A stretch of 62,325 nucleotides of DNA from Candidatus Shapirobacteria bacterium (GCA_028710865.1 JAQTUF010000006.1:1-62325); one strand, 5' to 3'; numbered from the stretch's first letter, positions 50,304 to 60,063 are shown. The notes: a model not told the origin generated them from the sequence alone. Numbers and translations: made by a program.

Positions 50304-50986
50304 ATTTTTATTTCTAATACTAGAGGTAAATGGTCGGAGACTTCATTATAAGGGACGGAAAAATTAGCTATTTTTATATCAGAACTGACAAAAAGATGAT
50401 CGGCAAAATATTGTTTATTATTATACTTTTCCCAAGAAAGACGATTCCTAGTATTGGTAATATTGAATTCTTTAATTAAACTGCGAAAATTATTTTCTTC
50501 AAAAGCTCTGGTACTTTTGATATCTTTATCAAGATTAAAATCACCACCAATGATTTTAGGACCAGATAAATCTTTAAAGAAATCAATAATTAGTTTTGAT
50601 TGGTTAATTCGATCAGGATTGTCTTGTTTATCACCAGGCCAAGGGAAACCATGAACATTACAAAGATTAATAATTTTGGATTTAATTTTAATTTTAGTAA
50701 AAAGTCCAATACCGATACCAATCTCATTTTTACCAATTGTTTTGGTCTCTAAAATACTAATATTTTTTTTGACAAAAGTAGAATTAATAAATTGATCTTT
50801 TTTGTCAATCCATTTATCATCAAAAAAATAATTATAATCTTTTAGCCAATTGAGACAAAAAATTTTAGAATCGGAGTTATAACTTTCCTGAAAACAAAAA
50901 ATATCAGTGGTAGAAATATTTTCTAAAATAAAATCTTTTATTTTGGGAATTTGACCATGCCAAGCATTAAGAAAGATTATTTTCAT
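50300..50986 (-). CDS. Endonuclease/exonuclease/phosphatase-family protein
   Basis: A 228-aa EEP-superfamily hydrolase. It has IIFLNAWHGQI, IFCFQESYN (metal Glu), LCNVHGFPWPGDK, KIIGGDFNLDKD (catalytic Asp/Asn), YFADHLFVS and EVSDHLPLVLEI (Asp/His). It lacks the DNA-binding inserts of exonuclease III, so the substrate may be a phosphodiester in DNA, RNA or lipid. It shares a 4-nt convergent overlap with purA. Confidence 0.87.
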   Translation of the reverse strand: MKIIFLNAWHGQIPKIKDFILENISTTDIFCFQESYNSDSKIFCLNWLKDYNYFFDDKWIDKKDQFINSTFVKKNISILETKTIGKNEIGIGIGLFTKIKIKSKIINLCNVHGFPWPGDKQDNPDRINQSKLIIDFFKDLSGPKIIGGDFNLDKDIKSTRAFEENNFRSLIKEFNITNTRNRLSWEKYNNKQYFADHLFVSSDIKIANFSVPYNEVSDHLPLVLEIKI

Positions 50987-50994
50987 AAAATGAA

Positions 50995-51921
50995 TTATAA
51001 ATTAGTTAACTGATACTTTTTTGGGTTTTTTATAATTTCTCTAGCTTTTATAGTCGGCATTAGTGGAGTTAAAGATCGTCGAACTTTTATATCAGTTAAA
51101 AGCTGAGAAAATGAATCGGAATCAAACTCAATAATAAGATTTAAAAGACCTGATTGAGGATTAATTTTAACTTTATCTAAATTAAAATGATTTAACTCTT
51201 GAGCGGGAACGATATTCCCAGTATTACTATCGACATAATTATTAAATGAAGAACGATGGGTTAAAAAAGCAAAAGTCCATTTATTAGGATTAGGGTCATT
51301 GTAAGTAGTATTAACTATATCTAAATGACCAAGAGAAAAGTAACCAGTAACATCAACATCTGGACTAATTTTTTGGCGAATTTTACTAACTGCAATATCA
51401 GCAATTTGCTTTTCGCTCATGGAAAAAAAATCTTGATCTTGATCATAATCTTTTTTTTCTAAACTATAGTCTTTACCTAGAAAACCTTTAGCTGGAGTAT
51501 CAATTTCGGCTTGACCACTTTGAATCCGAGGCATAAATAGAAAGATAGGTTCGTTTGTTTTTTTTAAAAAACCTTTTTTTTTGACATAAAATAAAGTGCC
51601 GTCAAAATGAGGTCCTTCTTTAACAAGTAATCTCTCATATGAAGAATTGGCGGATAATTTTGGGTTCTCAGAATTAACTCCACAAAGATGAAGAGTATTT
51701 TCTTGAAAACGATCACCAATACTAATAAGATTACCTGCACTATCGCGTTCTTCTATATAGGTTTGACGGATCGACAAAGACGAAAGATGAGAGTCTTGTT
51801 CAATTTTAGGAAGGGGTAAACTTTGGTATTGATGACCAAAACGTTTGGTTAATTCTCCAAGAAATTTTGGGATATCGATATAGGATTTTTGATTAACTAA
51901 ATTATGTCTATAAACTTCCAT
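50995..51921 (-). CDS. Uncharacterised protein
   Basis: A 308-aa soluble protein that I do not recognise. It contains GPHFDGTLFYVKKKGFLKK, a Gln/Asp-rich middle and a C-terminal region with LIIEFDSDSFSQLL. No membrane span, signal or catalytic motif. It lies 8 nt upstream of the EEP-family gene in the same direction, suggesting co-transcription. Confidence 0.6.
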   Translation of the reverse strand: MEVYRHNLVNQKSYIDIPKFLGELTKRFGHQYQSLPLPKIEQDSHLSSLSIRQTYIEERDSAGNLISIGDRFQENTLHLCGVNSENPKLSANSSYERLLVKEGPHFDGTLFYVKKKGFLKKTNEPIFLFMPRIQSGQAEIDTPAKGFLGKDYSLEKKDYDQDQDFFSMSEKQIADIAVSKIRQKISPDVDVTGYFSLGHLDIVNTTYNDPNPNKWTFAFLTHRSSFNNYVDSNTGNIVPAQELNHFNLDKVKINPQSGLLNLIIEFDSDSFSQLLTDIKVRRSLTPLMPTIKAREIIKNPKKYQLTNL

Positions 51922-51967
51922 AATATGGATTATTAGGTATTAATTTTAACATAATTGATTGATTAAG

Positions 51968-52300
51968 TTAATTTTTTTTAAATGAAATATTTTTAAAGAC
52001 ATTTAAAAAATAAGAAAAATGATAAAAGATATGAAAGAGAGAAACTAGAGCCATAATAATACCAAATTCAACATGAAGCCAAAGGAAAGGTAAATACCAA
52101 TTAATAGATAATTTTTGATCGATAGAAAAGGCTAAAATAAGACCAATAACACCGGAAAATAAAAAAGAAATGAGCAATATAATATTCCAAAATTGACGAT
52201 GAGTAATTAAATTTATTTTTTTAGTTTTAACTAAATAAAGACTAAAAAAATAAGCTAAAAAAGTTAGGAAAAATATTAGAAAAAAATTATAATTAGACAT
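51968..52300 (-). CDS. Small membrane protein with possible heme-ligand histidines (DUF4405-like)
   Basis: A 110-aa protein with three membrane spans (~4-24, ~37-60, ~70-100). The last span has His76, His90 and His94 (WLHVEFGIIMALVSLFHIFY then H), and His34 is near the second. This spacing resembles b-type cytochrome membrane domains (DUF4405-like), so heme binding is plausible but not shown. It starts 3 nt after the ferredoxin gene, so the two are one operon. Confidence 0.65.
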   Translation of the reverse strand: MSNYNFFLIFFLTFLAYFFSLYLVKTKKINLITHRQFWNIILLISFLFSGVIGLILAFSIDQKLSINWYLPFLWLHVEFGIIMALVSLFHIFYHFSYFLNVFKNISFKKN

Positions 52301-52303
52301 AAA

Positions 52304-52657
52304 TTACTCTAAGGTAATAGCTTGGGCAGGACAATTACTAATAGCTAGTTTTAAATTAGAAGAGTTAAGATTAATAGATGAAATAACGGTAGCGATACCG
52401 TTGTTCATTTCAAAATGTAATGGATCAATCCTAACACATCGACCACAACCACGACAACGATTGGTTAAAATACTAAGTTTTTGTAATTCGATAGAGGTAT
52501 TGGTTTCGTCGTTGGAATTAATGGAATTAGAATTTTGAGAATCTGGAATAATGGTTTGGTTTAAAGACAAATCATTTTTGATTTGGAATAAAACAAAAGC
52601 AGAGGAAGAAATTAAAACAATGGGAATAATAAATTTCAGATTGTTTTTATTTTTCAT
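52304..52657 (-). CDS. Membrane-anchored 4Fe-4S ferredoxin-like protein
   Basis: A 117-aa protein: N-terminal hydrophobic anchor (~8-26), Asn/Ser-rich linker (~30-58), then a single-cluster ferredoxin domain with Cys68, Cys71 and Cys74 (CRGCGRC) and Cys109 followed by Pro (SNCPAQAI). The membrane anchor puts the cluster outside the cytosol, unusual for a ferredoxin. TATAAT at 52671-52666 ends 8 nt before the start, so the transcript is probably leaderless. Confidence 0.85.
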   Translation of the reverse strand: MKNKNNLKFIIPIVLISSSAFVLFQIKNDLSLNQTIIPDSQNSNSINSNDETNTSIELQKLSILTNRCRGCGRCVRIDPLHFEMNNGIATVISSINLNSSNLKLAISNCPAQAITLE

Positions 52658-52700
52658 AATGATTAATTATATGAATAAAAGCTTAATAATAACTGAATTA

Positions 52701-52728
52701 TAAACCCCACTTGTTTAAGTGGGGTTTA
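52701..52728. terminator. Perfect hairpin between ferredoxin and DUF5666-like genes
   Basis: A perfect 12-bp stem (TAAACCCCACTT with AAGTGGGGTTTA) and 4-nt loop. Neither flank has a strong T-run, so it may be a weak bidirectional terminator or an mRNA 3'-end stabiliser for the upstream minus-strand genes. Confidence 0.6.
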
Positions 52729-52751
52729 TAAAAATAAAGATTAACCTATTA

Positions 52752-53228
52752 TTATTGCTGAGCAATAGGAGTCACAGTAGCAATATGAGGGTTGATTTCA
52801 ATACTTTGACCGGTAACACTGCCATCTGTATTTTGATCACCCATAACGGCGACTTGGAGACCAATTTTGAGATCAGCCTTAGAAGCAGTGACCGATTGAT
52901 TGACAGAGGTAGAATCAGAAATTAAGACAATTTTGGAACTACCATCAACCATTTTGACAGTGATAGAAGTGTCATCAAGACTGATGATTTCACCAACTGT
53001 TTGTCTAAACCCAGGAGTTTGGCCTCGGTTTTTAGCAGTATCAATATTAGTATTAGTATTGGTATTGTTACCAGCGCCACGACCTGTATTTAAACGATTA
53101 CTCCCTGCCATTTGCTGACTGAATCCAGCAGTTAATTTTTTTTGCTGATATTTGGTGCCAGCAAAAAAAGAAGCACCAGAAAAAACAACTAAGAGAACAA
53201 GGACAGCAATGATTTGATTAGTTTTCAT
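52752..53228 (-). CDS. DUF5666-like exported protein
   Basis: A 158-aa protein with an N-terminal membrane anchor (~6-25), an Asn/Thr/Gly-rich linker with repeated NTNTN, and a C-terminal OB-like beta domain (~78-150; TVGEIISLDDTSITVKMVDG and LKIGLQVAVMG), which fits DUF5666. Function unknown. It is 71 nt downstream of the MacB-like permease gene in the same orientation, so it may belong to the exporter operon. Confidence 0.75.
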   Translation of the reverse strand: MKTNQIIAVLVLLVVFSGASFFAGTKYQQKKLTAGFSQQMAGSNRLNTGRGAGNNTNTNTNIDTAKNRGQTPGFRQTVGEIISLDDTSITVKMVDGSSKIVLISDSTSVNQSVTASKADLKIGLQVAVMGDQNTDGSVTGQSIEINPHIATVTPIAQQ

Positions 53229-53299
53229 ATTTAGTAAAAATAATAATTAATTAACAATGCTTGATTATAGAAAAATAAGCTTAAAAATAACTGAAAAGA

Positions 53300-54523
53300 T
53301 TACTCGTAACGAAGAGCTTCAATAGGTTGAAGACTAGCAGCACGTTTAGCAGGGTACCAACCAAAAATGACACCAATAACAACAGAAACACTGAAAGCTA
53401 ATAGAACAGAATAGGGAGAGATGGTAAAAGTTGATGAATTAGTACGAGAATAAATATATGAGGTAAAGATACCAATAATGACACCTAAAATTCCACCAGT
53501 AAAAGTAAGGATAACTGATTCGGTTAAAAACTGAGTGATGATAGTTTTTTTCTTAGCACCAAGAGCTTTGCGTAAACCAATTTCTCGGGTTCTCTCAGTA
53601 ACAGTGACCAACATAATATTCATTATTCCAATACCACCGACAATAAGAGAAATAGCAGCGACACCAGAGAGAAGAGAGGTAAAAGTACCAGCCACACTAG
53701 AAGCAGTAGATAAAAGATCTTCTTGAGATCGAATAGTAAAATCAGCTTTAGTAGTATCAGTAATTTTATGACGAGCTAAAAGGAAATAACCAACTTGGTT
53801 TTGAGCTTGAATCATAACATCACTATCGGTAGCTTGAACAGAGATTGATGATAAGTAATTTACTCCAAACAATTGTTTCATGGCAGTAGAAAGAGGCACA
53901 TAAATGGCATCATCGGAATCAGTCATACCAGAAGAACCTTTGGCAACAGTAACTCCAACAACAGTAAAATTTTGACCATTAATACGAATAACTTCACCAA
54001 TTGGGTTATAACTAGAACTTCCATAAAGATCTTCCACAACAGTAGGTCCTAAAATAGCGATATGACTGTTGGAATTATAATCGCTTTCGGTGATAAAACG
54101 GCCGCCACTAATTTTAAGATTGTGAATTTCTGAATAAGTTGAAGTGGCACCATAGATAGTAGTATTGGTGTTGGAATCACCAGCAACGACTTGAAGACGA
54201 CTAGAATACTCTGGAGAAACAGATTTAATAGCAAAAAGATCGGCAGCTTTAATGGCATCAGCATCGGCTAAGGTTAAAGTTTTTCTAGCAGTAGAAGTTC
54301 TAACTCGTCCAGAGCTTTGAGAACCAGGAGAAATAGTAATTAAGTTAGAACCAAGGGCGGTAATTTGAGAAGTGATAGCAGCTTGGCTAGATTGACCAAT
54401 AGAAATAAGAGCAATAACACTACCTATCCCGATAACGATCCCTAAGACAGCAAGACCAGTTCTCATTTTATTAAGTTTGAGAGTGCGAATACTTTCTTTA
54501 AATAATTCCCAAAATTCAATCAT
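53300..54523 (-). CDS. MacB/FtsX-type ABC transporter permease
   Basis: A 407-aa permease with the MacB_PCD periplasmic domain between the first span (~19-41) and three C-terminal FtsX spans (~285-305, ~335-360, ~372-392). It has RTGLAVLGIVIGIGSVIALI, GGIGIMNIMLVTVTERTREIGLRKA and WYPAKRAASLQPIEALRYE, all hallmarks of this family. With the ATPase and adaptor it forms a MacAB-like exporter, or mechanotransmission complex, without outer-membrane TolC, as expected for a monoderm-like cell. Overlaps the ATPase gene by 8 nt. Confidence 0.93.
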   Translation of the reverse strand: MIEFWELFKESIRTLKLNKMRTGLAVLGIVIGIGSVIALISIGQSSQAAITSQITALGSNLITISPGSQSSGRVRTSTARKTLTLADADAIKAADLFAIKSVSPEYSSRLQVVAGDSNTNTTIYGATSTYSEIHNLKISGGRFITESDYNSNSHIAILGPTVVEDLYGSSSYNPIGEVIRINGQNFTVVGVTVAKGSSGMTDSDDAIYVPLSTAMKQLFGVNYLSSISVQATDSDVMIQAQNQVGYFLLARHKITDTTKADFTIRSQEDLLSTASSVAGTFTSLLSGVAAISLIVGGIGIMNIMLVTVTERTREIGLRKALGAKKKTIITQFLTESVILTFTGGILGVIIGIFTSYIYSRTNSSTFTISPYSVLLAFSVSVVIGVIFGWYPAKRAASLQPIEALRYE

Positions 54524-55259
54524 GCTTTAAAACCTCCTTTTTAATACTGGCAGCAGTACGACGGTTTTTATTGACACTATCATTGACGATTTGACCATCT
54601 CTAATAAATATAATTCTTTTGGCATGTTCGGCGATATCTGGTTCATGAGTAATCATGACAATAGTGTGTCCCTCGTCGTTTAACTTCTCAAAAATGGCCA
54701 TGACTTCATCGGCTTGAGTGGAAGCAATATTTCCAGTAGGCTCATCGGCCAAAATTAAAGCAGGATTCAAAACTAAAGACCGAGCGATGGCAACTCGTTG
54801 TTGTTGCCCTCCAGAAATTTGGTTAGAAGTATGATGCATTCTATCTCCAAGACCAACCAATTTAAGAAATTTTTCGGCAATCTTAAGTCTTTCTTCTTTT
54901 GGGATACCAGCATAAGTCATAGGCAACATAACATTGGTTAAGGTAGTGGTACGAGGAAGAAGATTAAAGGCTTGAAAAATAAAACCAATTTTTTTATTGC
55001 GGATTTCGGATAATTCATCGTCTGATAAATTTTCAACATTTTTACCATCTAAAATATAATGTCCACTAGTTGGCTTATCAAGAGCTCCAATAATATGCAT
55101 AAGAGTTGATTTACCAGAACCTGATGGACCCATGATGGCAACAAACTCCCCTTCCTTGATTTCAAAAGAGACATTATCAAGAGCAATAGTTTCTAAAACA
55201 TCAGTCTTATAAATCTTTGATAGGTTTTTAACAATGATAATAGCTTTTGATTTTGGCAT
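54516..55259 (-). CDS. MacB/LolD-type ABC transporter ATPase
   Basis: A 247-aa ABC ATPase. Walker [11 protein letters not shown]-loop [13 protein letters not shown], signature [13 protein letters not shown], Walker [13 protein letters not shown] and the switch His in MITHEPD. The [15 protein letters not shown] stretch is characteristic of the MacB/LolD subfamily. It is the energy unit of the permease encoded next to it. Confidence 0.96.
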   Translation of the reverse strand: MPKSKAIIIVKNLSKIYKTDVLETIALDNVSFEIKEGEFVAIMGPSGSGKSTLMHIIGALDKPTSGHYILDGKNVENLSDDELSEIRNKKIGFIFQAFNLLPRTTTLTNVMLPMTYAGIPKEERLKIAEKFLKLVGLGDRMHHTSNQISGGQQQRVAIARSLVLNPALILADEPTGNIASTQADEVMAIFEKLNDEGHTIVMITHEPDIAEHAKRIIFIRDGQIVNDSVNKNRRTAASIKKEVLKHD

Positions 55260-55268
55260 AGTTTTAGT

Positions 55269-56633
55269 TTAAAAACCTCCTGGAGGACCACCAGTCATAC
55301 CGCCAAAACCACCACTACTACTACTAAAAGCAGAAGTAGTATTATTGTTTGATTTGGTTTGGGTACTGACTGAAGAGGAAATAATAGTATCCCCTTCATT
55401 TAGACCAGAAACTACTTCTGTTTGACTATCGTTGGTACTACCAGTAGTAATAGTAACAACGGAAGTAACTCCATCTTTTATAACCTGCACTGTAGATGTA
55501 CCATCATTGGCAGTGTCAATAGCAGTGGAAGGGATAAGAAGAATGTCGGCTTTAGAATCGACAATAATCGTAGCAGATACAGCCATGTTGGTATAAATTT
55601 CTTTTTCAGTATCATTTAGAAGAATAACGACAGAATAGGAGGTAACACCAGAATTAGTACTGCCAGCAACATCAACCGACAGAACCTGTCCAGTAAAAGT
55701 GGCTTCTTCAAAAGCATCCATAGTCAAAATAACTTTTTGACCTGATTTAATTTTGACAATATCAGATTCAGTCAAACTGAGGGTAGCTTGATATTGACCT
55801 TCAGGATTAGTAATACTACCCACAGTATGGGAAGTAACAGTAGAAGAATTTTCACTACTGTTAGTACCAGTAGAAACAGTAATAGAATCAGAGTTATTAG
55901 AAATAATAACTCCAGTAGCAATACTCAAATTACTAATAGCCCCAGCAGATGAGGCATAAATAGTTGAAGAAACTTTTTTATAATTGTCATAAGCTTCTGA
56001 AGCTTGCTGTTTAGCTTTAATAACAAAGGCAGAATAATTATTGTATTTAGTTTCATCAGCAGTAAAAGTTTCTTTAGCTAATTCTAAAGTTTTAGTAACA
56101 ATAGCTTTTTCGTTGTAAGTATACTCTGCTTTGGTTTCATTATTCCAAGCACCAGCAATCATACTGTCATATTCTGTTTGAGCATCAAGGACAGATTGAC
56201 GATCTCTCCACATTTGGACATCAGCAGCAGTTTGATCAGCAATTGCAGATTTATAATTTTGTTGCATAGTTAGATAATTAGCCCAAGCAGTGACTTGGTT
56301 ATTAGTACCGTCATCATCTAATGTTATTTCGGCAATTTTTTGACCTTTAGTGACAGTATCTCCATCCTTAACATAAACAGTTTTTATAGTTCCAGTAGCA
56401 CCGGTAGTAATACTAGTTTTATTAGAAGAAGTAATAGTCCCAGTAGCAGAAATGGAAGTAACTAAAGTTCCTTTGGTAACTTGAGTAGTTTTAACACTAA
56501 TTTTATTACTGGAAGTAGTGACCTTGGAATAAATAAACCACCCTAAACCACCAATTAATAAAATGGGTAAGATTATTTTTACTACCAAAGGTAGGGATAA
56601 AAATTTATTTTTTATATTAGTAAATAATTTCAT
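55269..56633 (-). CDS. MacA/HlyD-type membrane fusion (adaptor) protein
   Basis: A 454-aa extracytoplasmic adaptor: N-terminal anchor (~15-33), barrel-sandwich/lipoyl region (TTGATGTIKTVYVKDGDTVT), alpha-helical hairpin (~110-215), beta-barrel domain (VDVAGSTNSGVTSYSVVILL) and a C-terminal domain, ending in a Gly/Phe-rich GFGGMTGGPPGGF tail. It is the first gene of the exporter operon and lies 30 nt downstream of the sensor kinase, so it is likely regulated by it. Confidence 0.93.
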   Translation of the reverse strand: MKLFTNIKNKFLSLPLVVKIILPILLIGGLGWFIYSKVTTSSNKISVKTTQVTKGTLVTSISATGTITSSNKTSITTGATGTIKTVYVKDGDTVTKGQKIAEITLDDDGTNNQVTAWANYLTMQQNYKSAIADQTAADVQMWRDRQSVLDAQTEYDSMIAGAWNNETKAEYTYNEKAIVTKTLELAKETFTADETKYNNYSAFVIKAKQQASEAYDNYKKVSSTIYASSAGAISNLSIATGVIISNNSDSITVSTGTNSSENSSTVTSHTVGSITNPEGQYQATLSLTESDIVKIKSGQKVILTMDAFEEATFTGQVLSVDVAGSTNSGVTSYSVVILLNDTEKEIYTNMAVSATIIVDSKADILLIPSTAIDTANDGTSTVQVIKDGVTSVVTITTGSTNDSQTEVVSGLNEGDTIISSSVSTQTKSNNNTTSAFSSSSGGFGGMTGGPPGGF

Positions 56634-56663
56634 AAACGGGATTATCAGGTTAAATTCTGAAAG

Positions 56664-57677
56664 TTAACTGAAAAGTGGTAAATAAATAATAAAAGTAGTG
56701 CCGTGATTTAATTTACTAACAACTTCTATTTTGCCTTGATGAGATTTGATAATTTTTTGGGCGATAGAAAGACCTAGCCCATAACCACTGTCATTAGTTT
56801 TAGTACGGGCATTATCAGCTTGATAAAAACGATCAAAAATATGAGGAAGATTTTCTTGACTAATACCAATACCTTGATCTATTATTTCGACAATTAGATT
56901 ATTTTTTTGAATTTTGGATATTAACTTTATTCGACTTTTGGCGGGACTATATTTAATAGCATTATCAAGAAAAATAATAAAAACTTCAGTAAGCCTGTCC
57001 GAATCACCTAAAATTTTTTCAGAACTAATTTTGTTAATTATTTTAATATCTTTTTTAATAGCTTTAATCTTTATTTGAGAAATAGCTTCTAAAATAACTT
57101 TTTTTAGAAAAACTGGCTGATAATTGGTTTTTAAATTATCATTTTCAAAGCGACTTAGTTCCAATAAGGAATCAGAAAGAATTTTTAATTTATCTGTTTG
57201 ATCAATACCAGTGGCGATTACTTTTTTGGCTTCGATTAAATTAATTTTCTTATCCCGAAGGGAAACTTCAAAAAGAGATTTGAGACCAGTAAGTGGAGTA
57301 CGTAATTCATGGGAAGCATCAGAGATAAAACGTTTTTGATCTTCGGTCATTTTTTGAATAGGAAAGAGAGTTTTACCTGCCAAAAAATAAGAAAGAGAAC
57401 CAGAAATAATTAAAATAACTCCATTAATAATAATTAAATTAATTAAAAGACGTTGGAGACTCTCTTGAATTAAATCATCATCAATAAAAATTAAGGGTGG
57501 ATGAGGATTTTGGTCATTTAAAACAAATTGCCTTTCAATACGATTGCGTTGAGAATTGGCAAAACGATTGATCTCATTACTATTAATAGTATAAATAAGA
57601 CCACTAAAAGAAAAACTGATCACCATAATAATGAGAAGGTACCAAGCAGTTAATTTAAGGCGAGCTTGTTTAAACAT
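56664..57677 (-). CDS. Sensor histidine kinase
   Basis: A 337-aa two-component kinase. Two membrane spans (~9-30 and ~72-98) flank a short external sensor segment (~31-71). H-box DASHELRTPLTGLKSL, N-box FLDNAIKYSP, G1 IIDQGIGISQEN, F-box IFDRFYQADNARTK and G2 GYGLGLSIAQKI are complete, so it should be active. The small sensor loop suggests it detects membrane or envelope stress. It lies 2 nt after the response regulator gene. Confidence 0.95.
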   Translation of the reverse strand: MFKQARLKLTAWYLLIIMVISFSFSGLIYTINSNEINRFANSQRNRIERQFVLNDQNPHPPLIFIDDDLIQESLQRLLINLIIINGVILIISGSLSYFLAGKTLFPIQKMTEDQKRFISDASHELRTPLTGLKSLFEVSLRDKKINLIEAKKVIATGIDQTDKLKILSDSLLELSRFENDNLKTNYQPVFLKKVILEAISQIKIKAIKKDIKIINKISSEKILGDSDRLTEVFIIFLDNAIKYSPAKSRIKLISKIQKNNLIVEIIDQGIGISQENLPHIFDRFYQADNARTKTNDSGYGLGLSIAQKIIKSHQGKIEVVSKLNHGTTFIIYLPLFS

Positions 57678-57679
57678 AA

Positions 57680-58354
57680 TTACCCTTCTAGCTTATAACC
57701 GAAACCACGAATAGTTTTGATTAAAGGTGTTTCTTTTTTAAAAGGAAGATCAATTTTTTGTCGAAGATTACGAATATAAACTTCAACAGTGTTGGGTAAA
57801 ATATCAGATTCATAACTCCAGACATATTGAATTAATTGATCTTTGTTTAAAATTTGATTAGGATGGCGAAGAAAACACTCAAGAAGTGAATATTCTTTAT
57901 TAGAAAGCTGAATATTTTTCCCAGATCGAGTGACCTCAAAAGTAGAAGTATTAAGAGATAATTTACCGACAGTCAAAATTTTACCATTGGCCTTTTGGGG
58001 TCGACGAGAAAGAGCTCGAACACGAGCCAATAATTCTTCAAAGGCAAAAGGTTTGGTAAGATAATCATCAGCTCCACTATTAAGACCATTTATTTTGTCT
58101 TCAAGTTGACTTTTGGCGGTAAGCATTAAAATAGGTGTTTGGTTATTATCAGATCGAAGTTTTTGACAAATAGTCAAACCATCCATACCCGGCAACATGA
58201 GATCTAAAAGGATAAGATCATAATCTCCAGATGAGGCCAAATCAAAACCAGTAATGCCGTCAAAAGTAATGTCGACAGTATAATGTTCTTGCTCCAAACC
58301 TTTTTTTAAGGAATTAGCAATTAAGTGTTCATCTTCAATAACTAATATCTTCAT
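57680..58354 (-). CDS. OmpR-family response regulator
   Basis: A 224-aa regulator. Receiver domain: VIEDEH (acidic pair), the phosphorylated Asp in YDLILLDLMLPGMDG, conserved Lys in LTKPFAFEE. C-terminal winged-helix domain (~125-222) with LSNKEYSLLECFLRHPNQIL and the PNTVEVYIRNLRQKID recognition helix. Partner of the adjacent kinase; the MacAB-like exporter operon is the likely target. A -10-like TATAAT (58370-58365) is 10 nt upstream of the start. Confidence 0.96.
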   Translation of the reverse strand: MKILVIEDEHLIANSLKKGLEQEHYTVDITFDGITGFDLASSGDYDLILLDLMLPGMDGLTICQKLRSDNNQTPILMLTAKSQLEDKINGLNSGADDYLTKPFAFEELLARVRALSRRPQKANGKILTVGKLSLNTSTFEVTRSGKNIQLSNKEYSLLECFLRHPNQILNKDQLIQYVWSYESDILPNTVEVYIRNLRQKIDLPFKKETPLIKTIRGFGYKLEG

Positions 58355-58403
58355 GAAGATATATTATACCTTGGAAGCTGAAAACTAGCTGAAAAATTAG
58401 ATT

Positions 58404-59102
58404 TTATCTATGAGGATTCTCTTTAATAAAATGTCGTACCGTCTTAAATTGATCTACATTGATCGATTCATTTAATTTAACGTAGAAAGGAAGTGCTCCA
58501 ATGAAATGAATACCAGAAGAACTAATCCCTTTTTCAGAAGCAGTATAAACAATTCCAGCGTATGGATCAATTTTTATTCGGTTATCTTTACCCATATAAA
58601 TATGACTGGTATTTATTTGAAGTGAATAGTTATTATTATTGCCAATATAATCAAGAGTATTTGAAGCAGATTTTCCATGTAAAGAGGCTGAATATATTTC
58701 ATCATCACGATTAGAATCGTTAACTGGTTCTCTTAAAATAAAACTTATTTGATTTTCCCCTCTTTGATCGATGGGTACCTTTTGACCAAACCCAAGGTTA
58801 ATTCTGTAAATGCCACTGTTTTTATCAAAGGAGACTACTCTGGTATCAAATTGATCTGGGTTTCTTTGATATTGAGTTAAAAATCTATTTAAAGTATTTA
58901 GTTCATCAATAACTACGTCTCTATTTTTGATTGATTTATTACCCAATTTTTCTTCAATTGGATAAGGAAAATCATTTTCTTTTAAAATATCAATAAGACT
59001 ATTCACTGTTTTAGGGATTTCAGTCCCAATAACGTCTCTTACTTCTTTATTATTTAAAGAGAAACCAGTATTAATATCTGTGGCATTATTTCTTTCAGTC
59101 AT
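58404..59102 (-). CDS. Uncharacterised protein
   Basis: A 232-aa soluble protein with no recognised family. The N-terminal third is helical and charged. The remainder has many short beta-like segments (FDKNSGIYRINLGFGQKV, YSLQINTSHIYMGKDNRI, IHFIGALPFYVKL). No signal peptide. It lies between the aldo/keto reductase and the response regulator on the same strand. Confidence 0.6.
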   Translation of the reverse strand: MTERNNATDINTGFSLNNKEVRDVIGTEIPKTVNSLIDILKENDFPYPIEEKLGNKSIKNRDVVIDELNTLNRFLTQYQRNPDQFDTRVVSFDKNSGIYRINLGFGQKVPIDQRGENQISFILREPVNDSNRDDEIYSASLHGKSASNTLDYIGNNNNYSLQINTSHIYMGKDNRIKIDPYAGIVYTASEKGISSSGIHFIGALPFYVKLNESINVDQFKTVRHFIKENPHR

Positions 59103-59120
59103 AGGCTATTTTAACAAAAA

Positions 59121-60011
59121 TTATTTAAAGTAAGGGATATTCCAAAAGTTAATAGGATCACAGGTACGATAATCTTGATTTAAATTATCAATTTGTTGTT
59201 GGTCTTCTTTAGTTAAATTAAAATCAAATATTTGAGAATTTTCTAAAATTCGAGTGGGGTGAGTGCTTTTGGGGATAATAATAATATCTCGATTAATACC
59301 CCAATTTAAAATGATCTGAGATGAACTTTTATTATATTTTTGAGCTAATTTTTTGATAATATCTTCATCTAAAAGATTAATACCACCTAGCTGGGATTGA
59401 CCACCAAGGGGTGAATAGGCAGTGACAGCTATTTTTTGAGAATGACAAAATTTAATTAATTCAACTTGAGAATTATAAGGATGAACCTCGACTTGATTAA
59501 TAACTGGCTTAATTTTGGCATAAGAAAGAAGATCAATAATCATCATGACAGTAAAATTGGAGACACCAATTGATTTAACCAAACCTTTTTTAACTAAAGC
59601 TTCCATGGCTTCCCATGTTTCTCTGATAGAAATTGGTTCTGGTTTAGAACTATAATTATTTTTAAAAGAAAGTCCCCAGTGCATTAAATAAAGATCTAAA
59701 TACTCGAGTTGAAGATCGGATAAAGTTTGTTGACAAGCTTTTGGGACATCTTCTTTTTTATGATCTGTGTTCCAAAGTTTACTAGTAATAAAAAGATTTT
59801 TACGATTTATTTTTGAACCAATAATTTCTGAAAAAACTTGACCAATCTCTGACTGGTTGTCATAGGCACTAGCACAATCAATATGACGATAATTAGCTTG
59901 GGTAATGGCATATTTAACAGCTTGACCAACAGAACCATTGATTGATTTCCACGTACCAAGACCAAGAATGGGTATTTTATTTCCATTGTTAAGAGTAATG
60001 GTTTTATTCAT
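59121..60011 (-). CDS. Aldo/keto reductase
   Basis: A 296-aa NADPH-dependent AKR. The catalytic tetrad is Asp and Tyr in HIDCASAYDNQSEIG, Lys in FITSKLWNTDH and His in YLMHWGL. Further motifs are SIGVSNF, NQVEVHPY, YSPLGGQ and IIPKSTHPTR. Close in motif set to 2,5-diketogluconate reductase-type AKRs. Substrate not resolved. Divergent from the rubrerythrin gene. Confidence 0.95.
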   Translation of the reverse strand: MNKTITLNNGNKIPILGLGTWKSINGSVGQAVKYAITQANYRHIDCASAYDNQSEIGQVFSEIIGSKINRKNLFITSKLWNTDHKKEDVPKACQQTLSDLQLEYLDLYLMHWGLSFKNNYSSKPEPISIRETWEAMEALVKKGLVKSIGVSNFTVMMIIDLLSYAKIKPVINQVEVHPYNSQVELIKFCHSQKIAVTAYSPLGGQSQLGGINLLDEDIIKKLAQKYNKSSSQIILNWGINRDIIIIPKSTHPTRILENSQIFDFNLTKEDQQQIDNLNQDYRTCDPINFWNIPYFK

Positions 60012-60063
60012 AGGAAATATTTTAACAGAAATAATTAATTTGGCTTTAATGTTAAAATTGTAT

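Noticed and set aside
59938..60063. Upstream extension of the rubrerythrin frame
   Set aside because: The added residues do not match rubrerythrins and lie antisense to the aldo/keto reductase start.
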